From: Lutimonas saemankumensis
Lineage (GTDB): Bacteria; Bacteroidota; Bacteroidia; Flavobacteriales; Flavobacteriaceae
DNA: 64,000 nucleotides
Direction: 5' to 3'
Assembly: GCF_020171465.1 (NCBI RefSeq)
Contig: NZ_JAIUZR010000001.1
Location: forward strand, 62,001 to 126,000
Of the stretch, positions 10,511 through 18,483 are shown piece by piece. The number at the start of each line of letters is the position of its first letter. Position 1 is the first letter of the stretch. Below the pieces are notes generated by a model. The model was given only the letters and a program-made list of their open reading frames with translations. It had not been told where the DNA came from and made no database searches. A program made the translations under genes and the position numbers.

Positions 10511-11551
10511 ATGGCGAAAATTTTGGTTGTTGATGACGAAACAGATCTTGAAATACTGATCAAACAAAAGTTTCGTAAGGAAATCAGAAAAAAAGAATAT
10601 GAATTTCTTTTTGCTGTAAACGGCCTGGATGCGTTGGAGAAAATCCTGCAGGATCCTGAAGTTGATATTGTGTTAAGTGATATCAATATGCCTGAGATGG
10701 ATGGGCTTACTTTATTGACGAAATTAAACGAAATGAGCCCATTGATTCAAGCGGTGATTGTTTCTGCATATGGAGATATGGAAAATATCAGGACAGCCAT
10801 GAACCGAGGGGCTTTTGATTTTATAACTAAGCCCATTAATTTCAAGGATCTCACCCTTACCATGGAAAAGACTTTGAAGCATGCCAGACAGCTCAGGGAA
10901 ACTTTGAAAGCGGTAAAAGAAAACAATATCTTAAAGATGTATGTTGATCAGAACGTGCTCAATTTCATGGGAAGTCGAGAATATGAGTCGGCCATAATGG
11001 TTAACGAATCCGTGGAAGGTACCGTCGTTTTTATCGATATATGTGGTTTTACCCGTATAAGCGAAAAGGAACCTGCGGATAAGGTTGTAAAAATGTTAAA
11101 CGCATACTTTGACATCATGGTGAAGGAGATTATCAAACAAGACGGTAATGTAGATAAGTTTTTGGGTGATGCCGTGATGGCCTTTTTTAGTGGTGACTTT
11201 CATCTGGACAGGGCTATCGAAGCTTGTGTTGATATACGAACGGCAATAGAAAACGCTGACATTGGTATTGGAATTGAATCTTTCAAACCCGAAGTTTCCA
11301 TTGGTATTAACAGCGGGGACATGGTTTGGGGAAATATTGGATCTTCAACCTTAAAGCGACTTGATCATACGGTAATAGGGGATGCAGTGAATCTTGCTGC
11401 TCGATTACAATCAGCTGCTCAAAACGGTCAAATTCTGATCACAGAAGAAAGTTACGAGAAAGTCAAGGAATCCTTTAAATGTGAGAAAATTGGGCCGATC
11501 CAAATGAAGAATAGATCGGAACCGGTTATCGTATACCAGGTGATCAGCTAA
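10511..11551 (+). CDS. Response regulator fused to a class III adenylate/guanylate cyclase
   Basis: A 346-residue protein. Residues 1-125 form a receiver domain (D8-D9, phospho-acceptor D57 in LSDINMPEMDG, Lys in ITKPINF). A helical linker follows (about 126-165), then a class III nucleotidyl cyclase domain (about 170-346). Both metal-binding Asp residues are visible (FIDICGFT and FLGDAVMAFF), as are the Lys of VDKFLGD and the Asn/Arg pair of VNLAARL. In HTVIGDAVN a Thr takes the position that is Asp in mammalian adenylyl cyclases, as in class IIIb enzymes, so cAMP is the expected product. This is inferred from motifs. The kinases upstream would control cyclase activity by phosphorylating D57. 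It is the last gene of the operon and converges on the fasciclin gene. Confidence 0.92.
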   Translation: MAKILVVDDETDLEILIKQKFRKEIRKKEYEFLFAVNGLDALEKILQDPEVDIVLSDINMPEMDGLTLLTKLNEMSPLIQAVIVSAYGDMENIRTAMNRGAFDFITKPINFKDLTLTMEKTLKHARQLRETLKAVKENNILKMYVDQNVLNFMGSREYESAIMVNESVEGTVVFIDICGFTRISEKEPADKVVKMLNAYFDIMVKEIIKQDGNVDKFLGDAVMAFFSGDFHLDRAIEACVDIRTAIENADIGIGIESFKPEVSIGINSGDMVWGNIGSSTLKRLDHTVIGDAVNLAARLQSAAQNGQILITEESYEKVKESFKCEKIGPIQMKNRSEPVIVYQVIS

Positions 11552-11573
11552 AAAAAGGCCGCATATAGCGGCC
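11551..11573 (-). terminator. Rho-independent terminator between convergent genes
   Basis: A six-base-pair GC-only stem, GGCCGC (11557-11562) with GCGGCC (11568-11573), closes a five-base loop. On the minus strand the stem is followed by a run of six T (bases 11556-11551), so it is a good terminator for the fasciclin gene. On the plus strand no T-run follows directly (aaaacggattttt), so it is weaker for the cyclase operon. Confidence 0.75.
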
Positions 11574-11605
11574 AAAACGGATTTTTCTAGTTAGTAAGAA
11601 GTTTC

Positions 11606-12310
11606 CTAGGGATTCGCTCCCTGACATGCAAGATCAATGGGTAAAAGTACTTCACTAATGACATGTACGATACCATTCTTTGCTATTTTATCTGCATCAT
11701 TCGGTCCGATGATGGCTATACTGCCAACACTTTGAACTGTTCTGTCATTTTTTACGGTTAGAGCTTTTCCAAATAAAGTTTCCACTTCTCTTTCGTTTTC
11801 GCTTGGTATAATGGTGTTGGCATCTTGTCTTCCTTTTGCTACGTGGTATAATAATATATCACGTATTAACCCAGGGTCTCCTATTTCAGAAATGTCCTGT
11901 GTTTTCATTCCAAGGCAATTATACAATTTAAAAAAAGCTTCATTATTCGGTGCAAAAACCGTGTGCTGTACGTTTTGAGAAGCAAATAACTCAATCAATT
12001 GAGTATAAATTTCGGCATTGACATATTCGAGTGCTTCGATCAATTCAGTGTGCCCGTTATCGAGAAGAATGGCGGTTATTGATTCTTTCAACTCATCATT
12101 TGCTGAATTGTTGTTAACGTTATTAACTGGTGTGCTTTGGTAACCTGAGTTTCTTACACCTTCGTCAACTACATCCATATTGTCTGAACCGCAGGACAAT
12201 GAAACCAAAACCATAAATACGAGGAGGCCAAACCAAGAAATTTGATTGGATAATTTTGTCCTTTTCAGGTCATTGATCTTGTTTTTATGTCGATTATTAT
12301 TTCTTTTCAT
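11606..12310 (-). CDS. Fasciclin-domain lipoprotein
   Basis: A 234-residue protein with a long basic N-terminus, a hydrophobic segment and the lipobox VSLSC (Cys40), so it should be a lipoprotein exposed in the envelope. Residues about 85-230 match a single fasciclin (FAS1) domain: the H1-like motif TVFAPNNEAFFKL, then LIRDILLYHVAKG and, near the end, NGIVHVISEVLLP. FAS1 domains in bacteria and eukaryotes act in adhesion or matrix contact; no specific partner is visible here. The gene stands alone, with a well-formed promoter upstream and a terminator downstream. Confidence 0.9.
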   Translation of the reverse strand: MKRNNNRHKNKINDLKRTKLSNQISWFGLLVFMVLVSLSCGSDNMDVVDEGVRNSGYQSTPVNNVNNNSANDELKESITAILLDNGHTELIEALEYVNAEIYTQLIELFASQNVQHTVFAPNNEAFFKLYNCLGMKTQDISEIGDPGLIRDILLYHVAKGRQDANTIIPSENEREVETLFGKALTVKNDRTVQSVGSIAIIGPNDADKIAKNGIVHVISEVLLPIDLACQGANP

Positions 12311-12368
12311 TTTTCAAAGGGTTCCTTCTGTCAATTAAAATGTCTAAGAATATAGTAAAAAACTTAGA

Positions 12369-12400
12369 CAAAAATATATCATTTCTATGAGAAAAACAAA
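12369..12400 (-). promoter_or_regulatory. Bacteroidota-type promoter of the fasciclin gene
   Basis: On the minus strand TTTG (12400-12397) is separated by exactly 20 bases from TATTTTTG (12376-12369). This fits the -33 TTTG / -7 TAnnTTTG consensus of the primary sigma factor of Bacteroidota. Transcription would start near 12362 and give a leader of about 50 bases before the ATG at 12310. Confidence 0.65.
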
Positions 12401-12496
12401 TAGTAACACCATAATTGTTTAAGTTTTTCACTTTTTAAAGGATTCTGCTTGCTACTTTTTGACAAACAGTTAAGATATTTGCATTTTGATTTTGAC

Positions 12497-13636
12497 ATGG
12501 ATAAAGTTTCAAGTCAACGTGTGTCGTTGAGTATCTATTTCTTTCTTCTGGGTTTTGGTTTTTCGACCTGGGCTTCTCGCATTCCTTCGATAAAAACAAA
12601 TTTTAATTTTGATGAAGCGGAACTCGGGAATTTACTGCTGGTAATGCCAATCAGTTCCATGATAGGATTACCCATATCCGGCTGGCTCGTATCCAAATTT
12701 AACAGCAGAATTCCCCTTTTGGTATCCTTTATTGTTTTGTGCCTTTCATTGATTCTTATCGGTTATGCAGAAGATCTGACCGCTTTGATATCGGGAGTAG
12801 CTCTTTTCGCATTTTGCACACGAATAGCCAATATTGCCGTCAACACCCAGTCATTGACCTTGCAAAAACAAAGAGAAAAAAAGATCATTGGTTCCTTTCA
12901 CGGCCTTTGGAGTTTAGGGGGGCTGGGAGGTGCCCTATTCTCAACAATCATGGTGAAGGCTGGAATATCCATGAAGGATCATTTTTTGTACATAGCTATT
13001 CTTAGTTTGATCATTTCGGTTGTTTCTTTCACCTTCCTTATTCCGAAAGACAGATCCGAAATTGGGAACAAACTTATTTTAGGAAAACCGGATAAGTACA
13101 TTCTTTACCTCGGGCTCATGGTTTTCTTTGGCGCCCTCTGTGAAGGAGGAATGTTTGACTGGAGTGGTGTGTATTTTAAAGAAGTTGTAGGAGAGGAGGT
13201 ATTTACCCTTGGTTATTTGATCTTTATGGCTTTTATGGCATTATCACGTTTCTATTCCGACAAGCTTGTTGATCGAATAGGAATGAGAAAAACCTATATC
13301 CTTGGAGCCTCGATTGTTGGAGCGGGTATGTCCATTGTAATTCTGTTTCCATTTTTCTGGCCGGTTCTGATTGGATTTTCCCTGGTTGGAATTGGGGTGG
13401 CTTCTGTGTTTCCCATGACCTTTGCCCTTGCAGGTAGCTCCAAGAAATATTCACCGGGAATGGCAATATCAATAATCTCTACCTACGGAATTGTAGGGAT
13501 GCTCATAGGACCTCCATTAGTGGGTTATGTTGCCCATATCACAGGGTTGAGGTATGCCTTTATACTTTTTATACTTTCAGGTTTAATGTTGATTCCACTG
13601 TCTTACTCGTTTTTTAGGCTGAACCAGCAAGAATGA
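12497..13636 (+). CDS. MFS transporter (YbjJ-like)
   Basis: A major facilitator superfamily permease of 379 residues when started at the ATG at 12497; an in-frame TTG at 12449 would add 16 residues unlike any membrane-protein N-terminus. About 11-12 hydrophobic spans are visible. The first is followed by STWASRIPSIK, typical of the YbjJ/fucose-permease-like branch. A basic loop SKFNSR lies between the second and third spans and DRIGMRK in the second half, as in the MFS A-motif. The substrate cannot be read from the sequence. It precedes a DUF1295 gene by 55 bp, so the two may be co-transcribed. Confidence 0.85.
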   Translation: MDKVSSQRVSLSIYFFLLGFGFSTWASRIPSIKTNFNFDEAELGNLLLVMPISSMIGLPISGWLVSKFNSRIPLLVSFIVLCLSLILIGYAEDLTALISGVALFAFCTRIANIAVNTQSLTLQKQREKKIIGSFHGLWSLGGLGGALFSTIMVKAGISMKDHFLYIAILSLIISVVSFTFLIPKDRSEIGNKLILGKPDKYILYLGLMVFFGALCEGGMFDWSGVYFKEVVGEEVFTLGYLIFMAFMALSRFYSDKLVDRIGMRKTYILGASIVGAGMSIVILFPFFWPVLIGFSLVGIGVASVFPMTFALAGSSKKYSPGMAISIISTYGIVGMLIGPPLVGYVAHITGLRYAFILFILSGLMLIPLSYSFFRLNQQE

Positions 13637-13691
13637 TATTTGTTTTCAAAAATCGTAACTTACAGTTCAAACAAACCTTAATGATCTATCC

Positions 13692-14468
13692 ATGATTATG
13701 ATTCTGCCTGTTATTGGAGTTTTTGCCATGATGACGCTATTGTGGTTATTCAGTATATATCTAAAAAATGTCAGCATCGTTGATAATTTTTGGGGTATGG
13801 GTTTTGTTTTGGTTGTCTGGACCCTTGCCTTGCAGTCAGAGGTTTTGTTTACTCGAAATTATCTTTTGATTCTCCTCGTAACTTTATGGGGGATCAGGCT
13901 TTCATTTTACCTGATGCATCGTAATTACGGTAAGGAGGAAGACTACAGATATCAGGAGTTTAGAGAGCGTTACGGAAGGGAGCGTTATTGGTGGTTTAGT
14001 TATTTTCAGGTGTTTCTTTTACAGGGGGGTCTGATCCTTATCATCGCTCTACCTTTTTTAGGGGTCTTTAAAAAGACAATATCCGATGAGTTAAATTTCA
14101 TTGATTATACAGGAGTTTTGATTTGGGTGATCGGATTTGTATTTGAGTCTGTTGGTGATTATCAATTGGCATCCTTTAAAAAGAATCCGGCAAATAAGGG
14201 AAAACTGCTTACTCATGGTTTATGGCGTTATACAAGACATCCAAATTACTTTGGTGACGCTGCCGTATGGTGGGGCTACGGTTTGATTGCAATAGCGTCC
14301 GGGGCTTACTGGTATAGTCTGGGAGCAGTATTGATGACCTATTTGATTTTGAAGATTTCCGGTGTGTCATTACTGGAAAAGTCTCTTTCGGTAAACAAAC
14401 CAGGATACGAAGATTATATCAAAAGGACTAGTTCTTTTATTCCCTGGTTTCCAAAAAGAAAGTCATGA
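13692..14468 (+). CDS. DUF1295 membrane protein (steroid 5-alpha-reductase/ICMT-like fold)
   Basis: A 258-residue multi-span membrane protein. The C-terminal half carries the diagnostic LLTHGLWRYTRHPNYFGD followed by WWGYGL, the signature of DUF1295 and of the wider isoprenylcysteine methyltransferase / steroid reductase-like superfamily, where this segment binds the cofactor. No substrate is known for the bacterial members. Its stop codon overlaps the start of the next small membrane gene (ATGA at 14465-14468), so the two are probably translated together. Confidence 0.85.
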   Translation: MIMILPVIGVFAMMTLLWLFSIYLKNVSIVDNFWGMGFVLVVWTLALQSEVLFTRNYLLILLVTLWGIRLSFYLMHRNYGKEEDYRYQEFRERYGRERYWWFSYFQVFLLQGGLILIIALPFLGVFKKTISDELNFIDYTGVLIWVIGFVFESVGDYQLASFKKNPANKGKLLTHGLWRYTRHPNYFGDAAVWWGYGLIAIASGAYWYSLGAVLMTYLILKISGVSLLEKSLSVNKPGYEDYIKRTSSFIPWFPKRKS

Positions 14469-14737
14469 TTACCTTTCTAAGAGAACACATATGGCTTATA
14501 CTTTTTGTTATCTGGGGCCTGCCACTAACTTACTATCGCAGCCGATTCAGGAAAATGGTTTACCAAACCGATCACTGGGTCATAAACATTCAACCAAAGT
14601 TTGTCAAAGAAACCAAAGCGCTTTTTGGGTTTTACAGTCCACCCGGCCAAGGTTTTTTAAAGCTCAGGAACTTTTATCGTTTTTATCTGATCGTTTATCT
14701 GATACTATTCTTGTTGTATTTGTCCTTCGGCAAGTAG
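14465..14737 (+). CDS. Small two-span membrane protein coupled to the DUF1295 gene
   Basis: A 90-residue protein, function unknown. It has two hydrophobic spans (about residues 8-24, HIWLILFVIWGLPLTYY, and about 69-88, FYLIVYLILFLLYLSFG) separated by a basic loop. It starts inside the ATGA overlap with the DUF1295 gene, which supports this frame over another open frame at 14491-14742. It is likely a helper or subunit of the preceding membrane enzyme; this is inferred from the coupling alone. Confidence 0.6.
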   Translation: MITFLREHIWLILFVIWGLPLTYYRSRFRKMVYQTDHWVINIQPKFVKETKALFGFYSPPGQGFLKLRNFYRFYLIVYLILFLLYLSFGK

Positions 14738-14776
14738 TTTAAATTTTTTATTTTTAGGGCTTTTATTTGCTACACT

Positions 14777-15328
14777 ATGAACAGACGCCAATTGTTAAAG
14801 AATTCGGTTTTTACAGCTATCGGCCTGGGCCTGAGTCCCGGGATCATCCTGTCCCTGGAAAGTTGTGCCAAGGAAAGGCCAACCTCGGATAGCCCTCTTT
14901 ATTTCAATGAAGAAGAGTTTGATACGCTTTGGTATATGTCAGATTTAATTCTTCCTAAAACACAAACGCCCGGAGCGATTGAAGCAGGTGTTCCTTTATT
15001 TATCGACAAACTTTATGGCGAGTTCCTGGAAGATGAAGAAAAAAACAAGTTTCAGGCTGGATTAAAAAGTTTTATGGAAACCTGTGCAGAAGAAAATGGG
15101 AAACCCTTTTTGGATCTTGATCAGTCTCTAAAGATTTCCTATCTGGAAAAGCTGGACAATGCCGGTGCTGAGGAAGCGTTTTTTAAATCCTCGAAACAAA
15201 TCATTCTCTGGGCTTACTTTACTTCTGAGCCCGGTATGAAGAGTATGAATTATTTACCTGTCCCGGGACGATATAATGGCTGCATAACAATTGATAATGA
15301 GGAAAAAAACATAGTGGGTAATCGATAA
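14777..15328 (+). CDS. Gluconate 2-dehydrogenase subunit 3-family protein (Tat-type signal)
   Basis: A 183-residue protein that begins MNRRQLLKN and continues into a hydrophobic stretch, as in twin-arginine signal peptides. A Cys at residue 30 (LESCAK) could also be a lipidation site. The body contains FNEEEFDTLWYMSDLILPKTQTPGA, the recognisable core of the gluconate 2-dehydrogenase subunit 3 family. These small subunits pair with a flavin-containing GMC oxidoreductase and help export it. The GMC gene follows 13 bp downstream, so the two form an enzyme module. Confidence 0.88.
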   Translation: MNRRQLLKNSVFTAIGLGLSPGIILSLESCAKERPTSDSPLYFNEEEFDTLWYMSDLILPKTQTPGAIEAGVPLFIDKLYGEFLEDEEKNKFQAGLKSFMETCAEENGKPFLDLDQSLKISYLEKLDNAGAEEAFFKSSKQIILWAYFTSEPGMKSMNYLPVPGRYNGCITIDNEEKNIVGNR

Positions 15329-15341
15329 GGATTTTATAAGT

Positions 15342-17024
15342 ATGAGAGAAAGCGAATTTGATGTCATCGTGATTGGTTCGGGTATGTCTGGTGGATGGGC
15401 GGCCAAAGAATTTACTGAAAAAGGAATGAAAACCCTGGTACTTGAACGAGGAAGGATGGTTGAACACATCAAGGATTATCCAACCACAAACATGGCCCCC
15501 TGGGAATTTGAATTCCGAAAAAGGCCAACAAAGGAAACAAAGGAAGAATATCATATCCAGAAGGGAGTATACGCCTTTAATGAGGCCACCAAGCATTTTT
15601 TTGCAAGTGACAAGAAACATCCTTATTCCACACCCCCTGACAAACCGTTCAGATGGATCAAAGGATTCCAGACCGGTGGAAAAAGTCTGTTATGGTGGAG
15701 GCAGACCTACAGGATGAGCGAAATGGATTTTGAAGCAAATGCAAAGGATGGCCACGGGGTGGACTGGCCGGTTCGTTACAAAGACATTGAGCCATGGTAT
15801 GATTATGTAGAACAATACATTGGGGTCAGCGGACAAAATGAGGGCCTTGAGCAGTTGCCCGATGGGAAATTTTTAAAGCCCATGGAGCTGAATTGTGTTG
15901 AAGAACACCTGAAGGAATCCTTAGAGAAAAATTATGATAACCGGACGCTGACTATAGGAAGGACTGCTCATCTAACAGAGAGGCATAATGAGAGAGGACC
16001 ATGTCAATACAGAAATATGTGCGAGACGGGTTGTCCCTTCAACGGATATTTTAACAGTGTAAGTGTAACCCTTCCGGATGCCCATAAAACGGGAAATATG
16101 ACCTTTAGGTCCAATTCCATAGTTCACTCAATTATCTATGATAAAGAAAAGGGAAAAGCGAGTGGAGTCAAAGTAATTGACGCCGAAACCAAGGAGGTCA
16201 CGGAATATTTTGCAAGAGTCATTTTCCTGTGTGCCTCAACCTTGCCCAGTACCCAGATCATGTTGAACAGTACTTCGGAGCGTTTTCCAAATGGGATAGC
16301 TAATTCAAGCGGTATGCTTGGGCGCAACTTGATGGATCATTATACCATAGATACCCGTGGCGTATATCAGGGCTTCGAAGACGGCTATTATAACGGTCAC
16401 AGACCCAACGGAATATATCTTCCACGATTTAAAAATTTGAATGGACAGGAGGAGGATTACGTCAGGGGCTTTGCCTATCAGGGGAGTGCAAGCAGGCTCG
16501 GCTGGGAATTAGGTAATTATATCAGCGGTATAGGGGGAGAATTTAAGGACCAACTTCAAAAACCCGGCCCATGGGTCATGGGATTGGGCGGCTATGGAGA
16601 ATGCCTTCCCTATTATGACAATCAGGTCACCCTTCATCCCGAAAAAAAGGATGAATGGGGAATGCCAATTCTCCATATCAGTTGTGAATTAAAGGAAAAT
16701 GAGAAGAAAATTATGGAAGCCATGAAGGTGCACGCGAGAGAGATTCTTGAAAAGGCTGGATTTACGAATATTGAGCATTCGAGTCCGGAAGACTGGATCT
16801 TTGGAGATGGCATTCATGAAATGGGGACGGCGCGCATGGGTAAAGATCCAAAGACTTCCGTTTTAGATAAATGGAATGCCTGTCATGATGTTCCTAATCT
16901 TTTTGTTACCGACGGATCTTTTATGGCCTCCTCGGCATGTCAGAACCCATCCCTGTCGTACATGGCTTTTACCGCCCGCGCGGCAAATTATGCCATTGAA
17001 AAAATGAAAAAAGGAGAACTGTAA
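15342..17024 (+). CDS. GMC-family FAD oxidoreductase (sugar/alcohol dehydrogenase type)
   Basis: A 560-residue flavoprotein. The dinucleotide fold GSGMSG (12-17) with the ribose-binding Glu35 is at the N-terminus. The C-terminus holds the GMC_oxred_C block: GIHEMGTARMG, then VTDGSFMAS and CQNPSLSYMAFTARA with the active-site His/Asn pair. A Cys cluster, CQYRNMCETGC (C-x5-C-x3-C), sits mid-protein where gluconate and FAD-glucose dehydrogenases carry Cys residues, so an Fe-S centre is possible but not shown. It has no signal peptide of its own and probably travels with the Tat-tagged small subunit encoded upstream. It would oxidise a sugar or alcohol in the periplasm and pass electrons to a carrier; the substrate is unknown. 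Confidence 0.9.
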   Translation: MRESEFDVIVIGSGMSGGWAAKEFTEKGMKTLVLERGRMVEHIKDYPTTNMAPWEFEFRKRPTKETKEEYHIQKGVYAFNEATKHFFASDKKHPYSTPPDKPFRWIKGFQTGGKSLLWWRQTYRMSEMDFEANAKDGHGVDWPVRYKDIEPWYDYVEQYIGVSGQNEGLEQLPDGKFLKPMELNCVEEHLKESLEKNYDNRTLTIGRTAHLTERHNERGPCQYRNMCETGCPFNGYFNSVSVTLPDAHKTGNMTFRSNSIVHSIIYDKEKGKASGVKVIDAETKEVTEYFARVIFLCASTLPSTQIMLNSTSERFPNGIANSSGMLGRNLMDHYTIDTRGVYQGFEDGYYNGHRPNGIYLPRFKNLNGQEEDYVRGFAYQGSASRLGWELGNYISGIGGEFKDQLQKPGPWVMGLGGYGECLPYYDNQVTLHPEKKDEWGMPILHISCELKENEKKIMEAMKVHAREILEKAGFTNIEHSSPEDWIFGDGIHEMGTARMGKDPKTSVLDKWNACHDVPNLFVTDGSFMASSACQNPSLSYMAFTARAANYAIEKMKKGEL

Positions 17025-17051
17025 TTTTTTTAGTTTGTATGTCCTGGGAAG

Positions 17052-17086
<35 letters not shown>

Positions 17087-17115
17087 GATTGGATGATTTA
17101 AATACTAAGACAGCT

Positions 17116-18483
17116 TCAAGGGTTGATCCATTGAAATGGATTCTTACCTTGAATTTTTTGTTTAGCTGAGTTATCGACTAAGCCTTTTAAATAATTCTTT
17201 CTTGCCTCTTTAATCCCATGAAGGTTATTTAAAATGATAGCGTTTTTGTCACCATCGGTTAAATCCAATGCTGACCGGAACTCCCTGGAGCCATATTGAT
17301 GTGCAAAAAAGACTAGTGTTGGTTCTTTCAATTCCAGATGATCGATCCACTTGTACAGGGCATTCAAGGAAGATTTATTGTCCTTTTTTCCTACCTGTTT
17401 TAAGAAAAGTTGGAAATAATATTTTTCGGATTTAAGGTAGGCTTCCCTCTTGTTTTTGATTCGGGCCAAAAGCCCCTTAGAGACCAGCAGCCATTTTAAG
17501 ATTCTATAAAGAATGAGGAGAACTAAAACTCCGACGCTTAAAAGGGTCAAAAATTCTTTTAAAGTGAGTCCGAAGATTTTTTCTTCCGATTTGTCAATTT
17601 TATCATCCTCTAAGGCGGGTGAAGCTATAAGCAAAGAATCCCGGACACTATCCAGCATTCCAAGATCAGGATTTGGAAGTACTTCTATGGTTTTTCCGGG
17701 AATTGTTTTTTTATAAAGTTTTTGCTGCCTGGAATTCCACCAGGTAACGGTTATTTCAGGAAGGATTACGGTACCCTCTTTCTCAAATAAATAGCGAACG
17801 CCTTCAGATCTTGAGGAGCTAATTGCAGTTTTTGACTTATTTGTGTTTATCGCTGGCCTTGTTGGATATAAACTCACATTATTAATGCTATCCCATACAA
17901 TGGGAGGGATCAATTCAGCCACGGTTCCTGAGGCCTTTCTTAAAATTTCGCGTTCAACAACATCTCCCACTTTTACAGATGTCAGGTTTCCTTGCCAAGT
18001 TTCATTGACATAGACATTGGATGAAACCAGCCAGTTGTCTTTGTCAAATCCTTTTGGAATATCTTTGACATCAATTTCTCTTTCTTTTGTGATTACCTTT
18101 CTTTTTATTCCCTTGTAATCGCCTTCGTTTGGGGTTTCAACGATTAGTTCCAATGAAGGAAAAACAAGATCTTTATCGTCATAAGGGAAGACATTGTAGA
18201 TAGCTTCAACACCTGCATAGTTTTTACCATTGACCTGCTTGTTGACTGATACTGATCTGAAATAAACAGTAAAAGCCCCGTTGACCTTGATGTTACCAAA
18301 ATTAACACCTGATGTAAACCAGGTAGAGGTATAAATTCCGACGCTAACCTGAATGGGTTCTCCCACATAGGCGGAATTTTTATTCACTTTTATTTCACTG
18401 AAAACCCTGCTTTGTCCATACATATAAACTGAAACAAAGAACAGTAAGATGCAAATGATGCTATTTTTGACCTTTCCTACCAT
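17116..18483 (-). CDS. batD: BatD-type protein (aerotolerance operon)
   Basis: A 455-residue protein with a signal peptide (ending MYGQ), a long extracytoplasmic beta-rich region (VNKNSAYVGEPIQVSVGIYT at 33-52 is the usual opening of BatD) and one membrane span near residues 310-335 (LKEFLTLLSVGVLVLLILYRILKW), followed by a basic cytosolic tail. It is the last gene of the MoxR/Bat operon and overlaps the end of the BatB/C gene by 7 bp. Bat proteins were named for oxygen tolerance in Bacteroides fragilis; their molecular role is not settled, and a chaperone-like function with the MoxR ATPase is proposed for the family. Confidence 0.88.
   Translation of the reverse strand: MVGKVKNSIICILLFFVSVYMYGQSRVFSEIKVNKNSAYVGEPIQVSVGIYTSTWFTSGVNFGNIKVNGAFTVYFRSVSVNKQVNGKNYAGVEAIYNVFPYDDKDLVFPSLELIVETPNEGDYKGIKRKVITKEREIDVKDIPKGFDKDNWLVSSNVYVNETWQGNLTSVKVGDVVEREILRKASGTVAELIPPIVWDSINNVSLYPTRPAINTNKSKTAISSSRSEGVRYLFEKEGTVILPEITVTWWNSRQQKLYKKTIPGKTIEVLPNPDLGMLDSVRDSLLIASPALEDDKIDKSEEKIFGLTLKEFLTLLSVGVLVLLILYRILKWLLVSKGLLARIKNKREAYLKSEKYYFQLFLKQVGKKDNKSSLNALYKWIDHLELKEPTLVFFAHQYGSREFRSALDLTDGDKNAIILNNLHGIKEARKNYLKGLVDNSAKQKIQGKNPFQWINP

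Noticed and set aside
12460-12481. TTGACA followed by GATATTTG upstream of the MFS gene as a promoter
   Set aside because: The spacing is only 8 bases and the -7 box is off the TAnnTTTG consensus.
14491-14742. Open frame of 83 codons on the plus strand
   Set aside because: It overlaps the 90-residue membrane protein in another frame; the latter has two clear spans and an ATGA coupling to the upstream gene.
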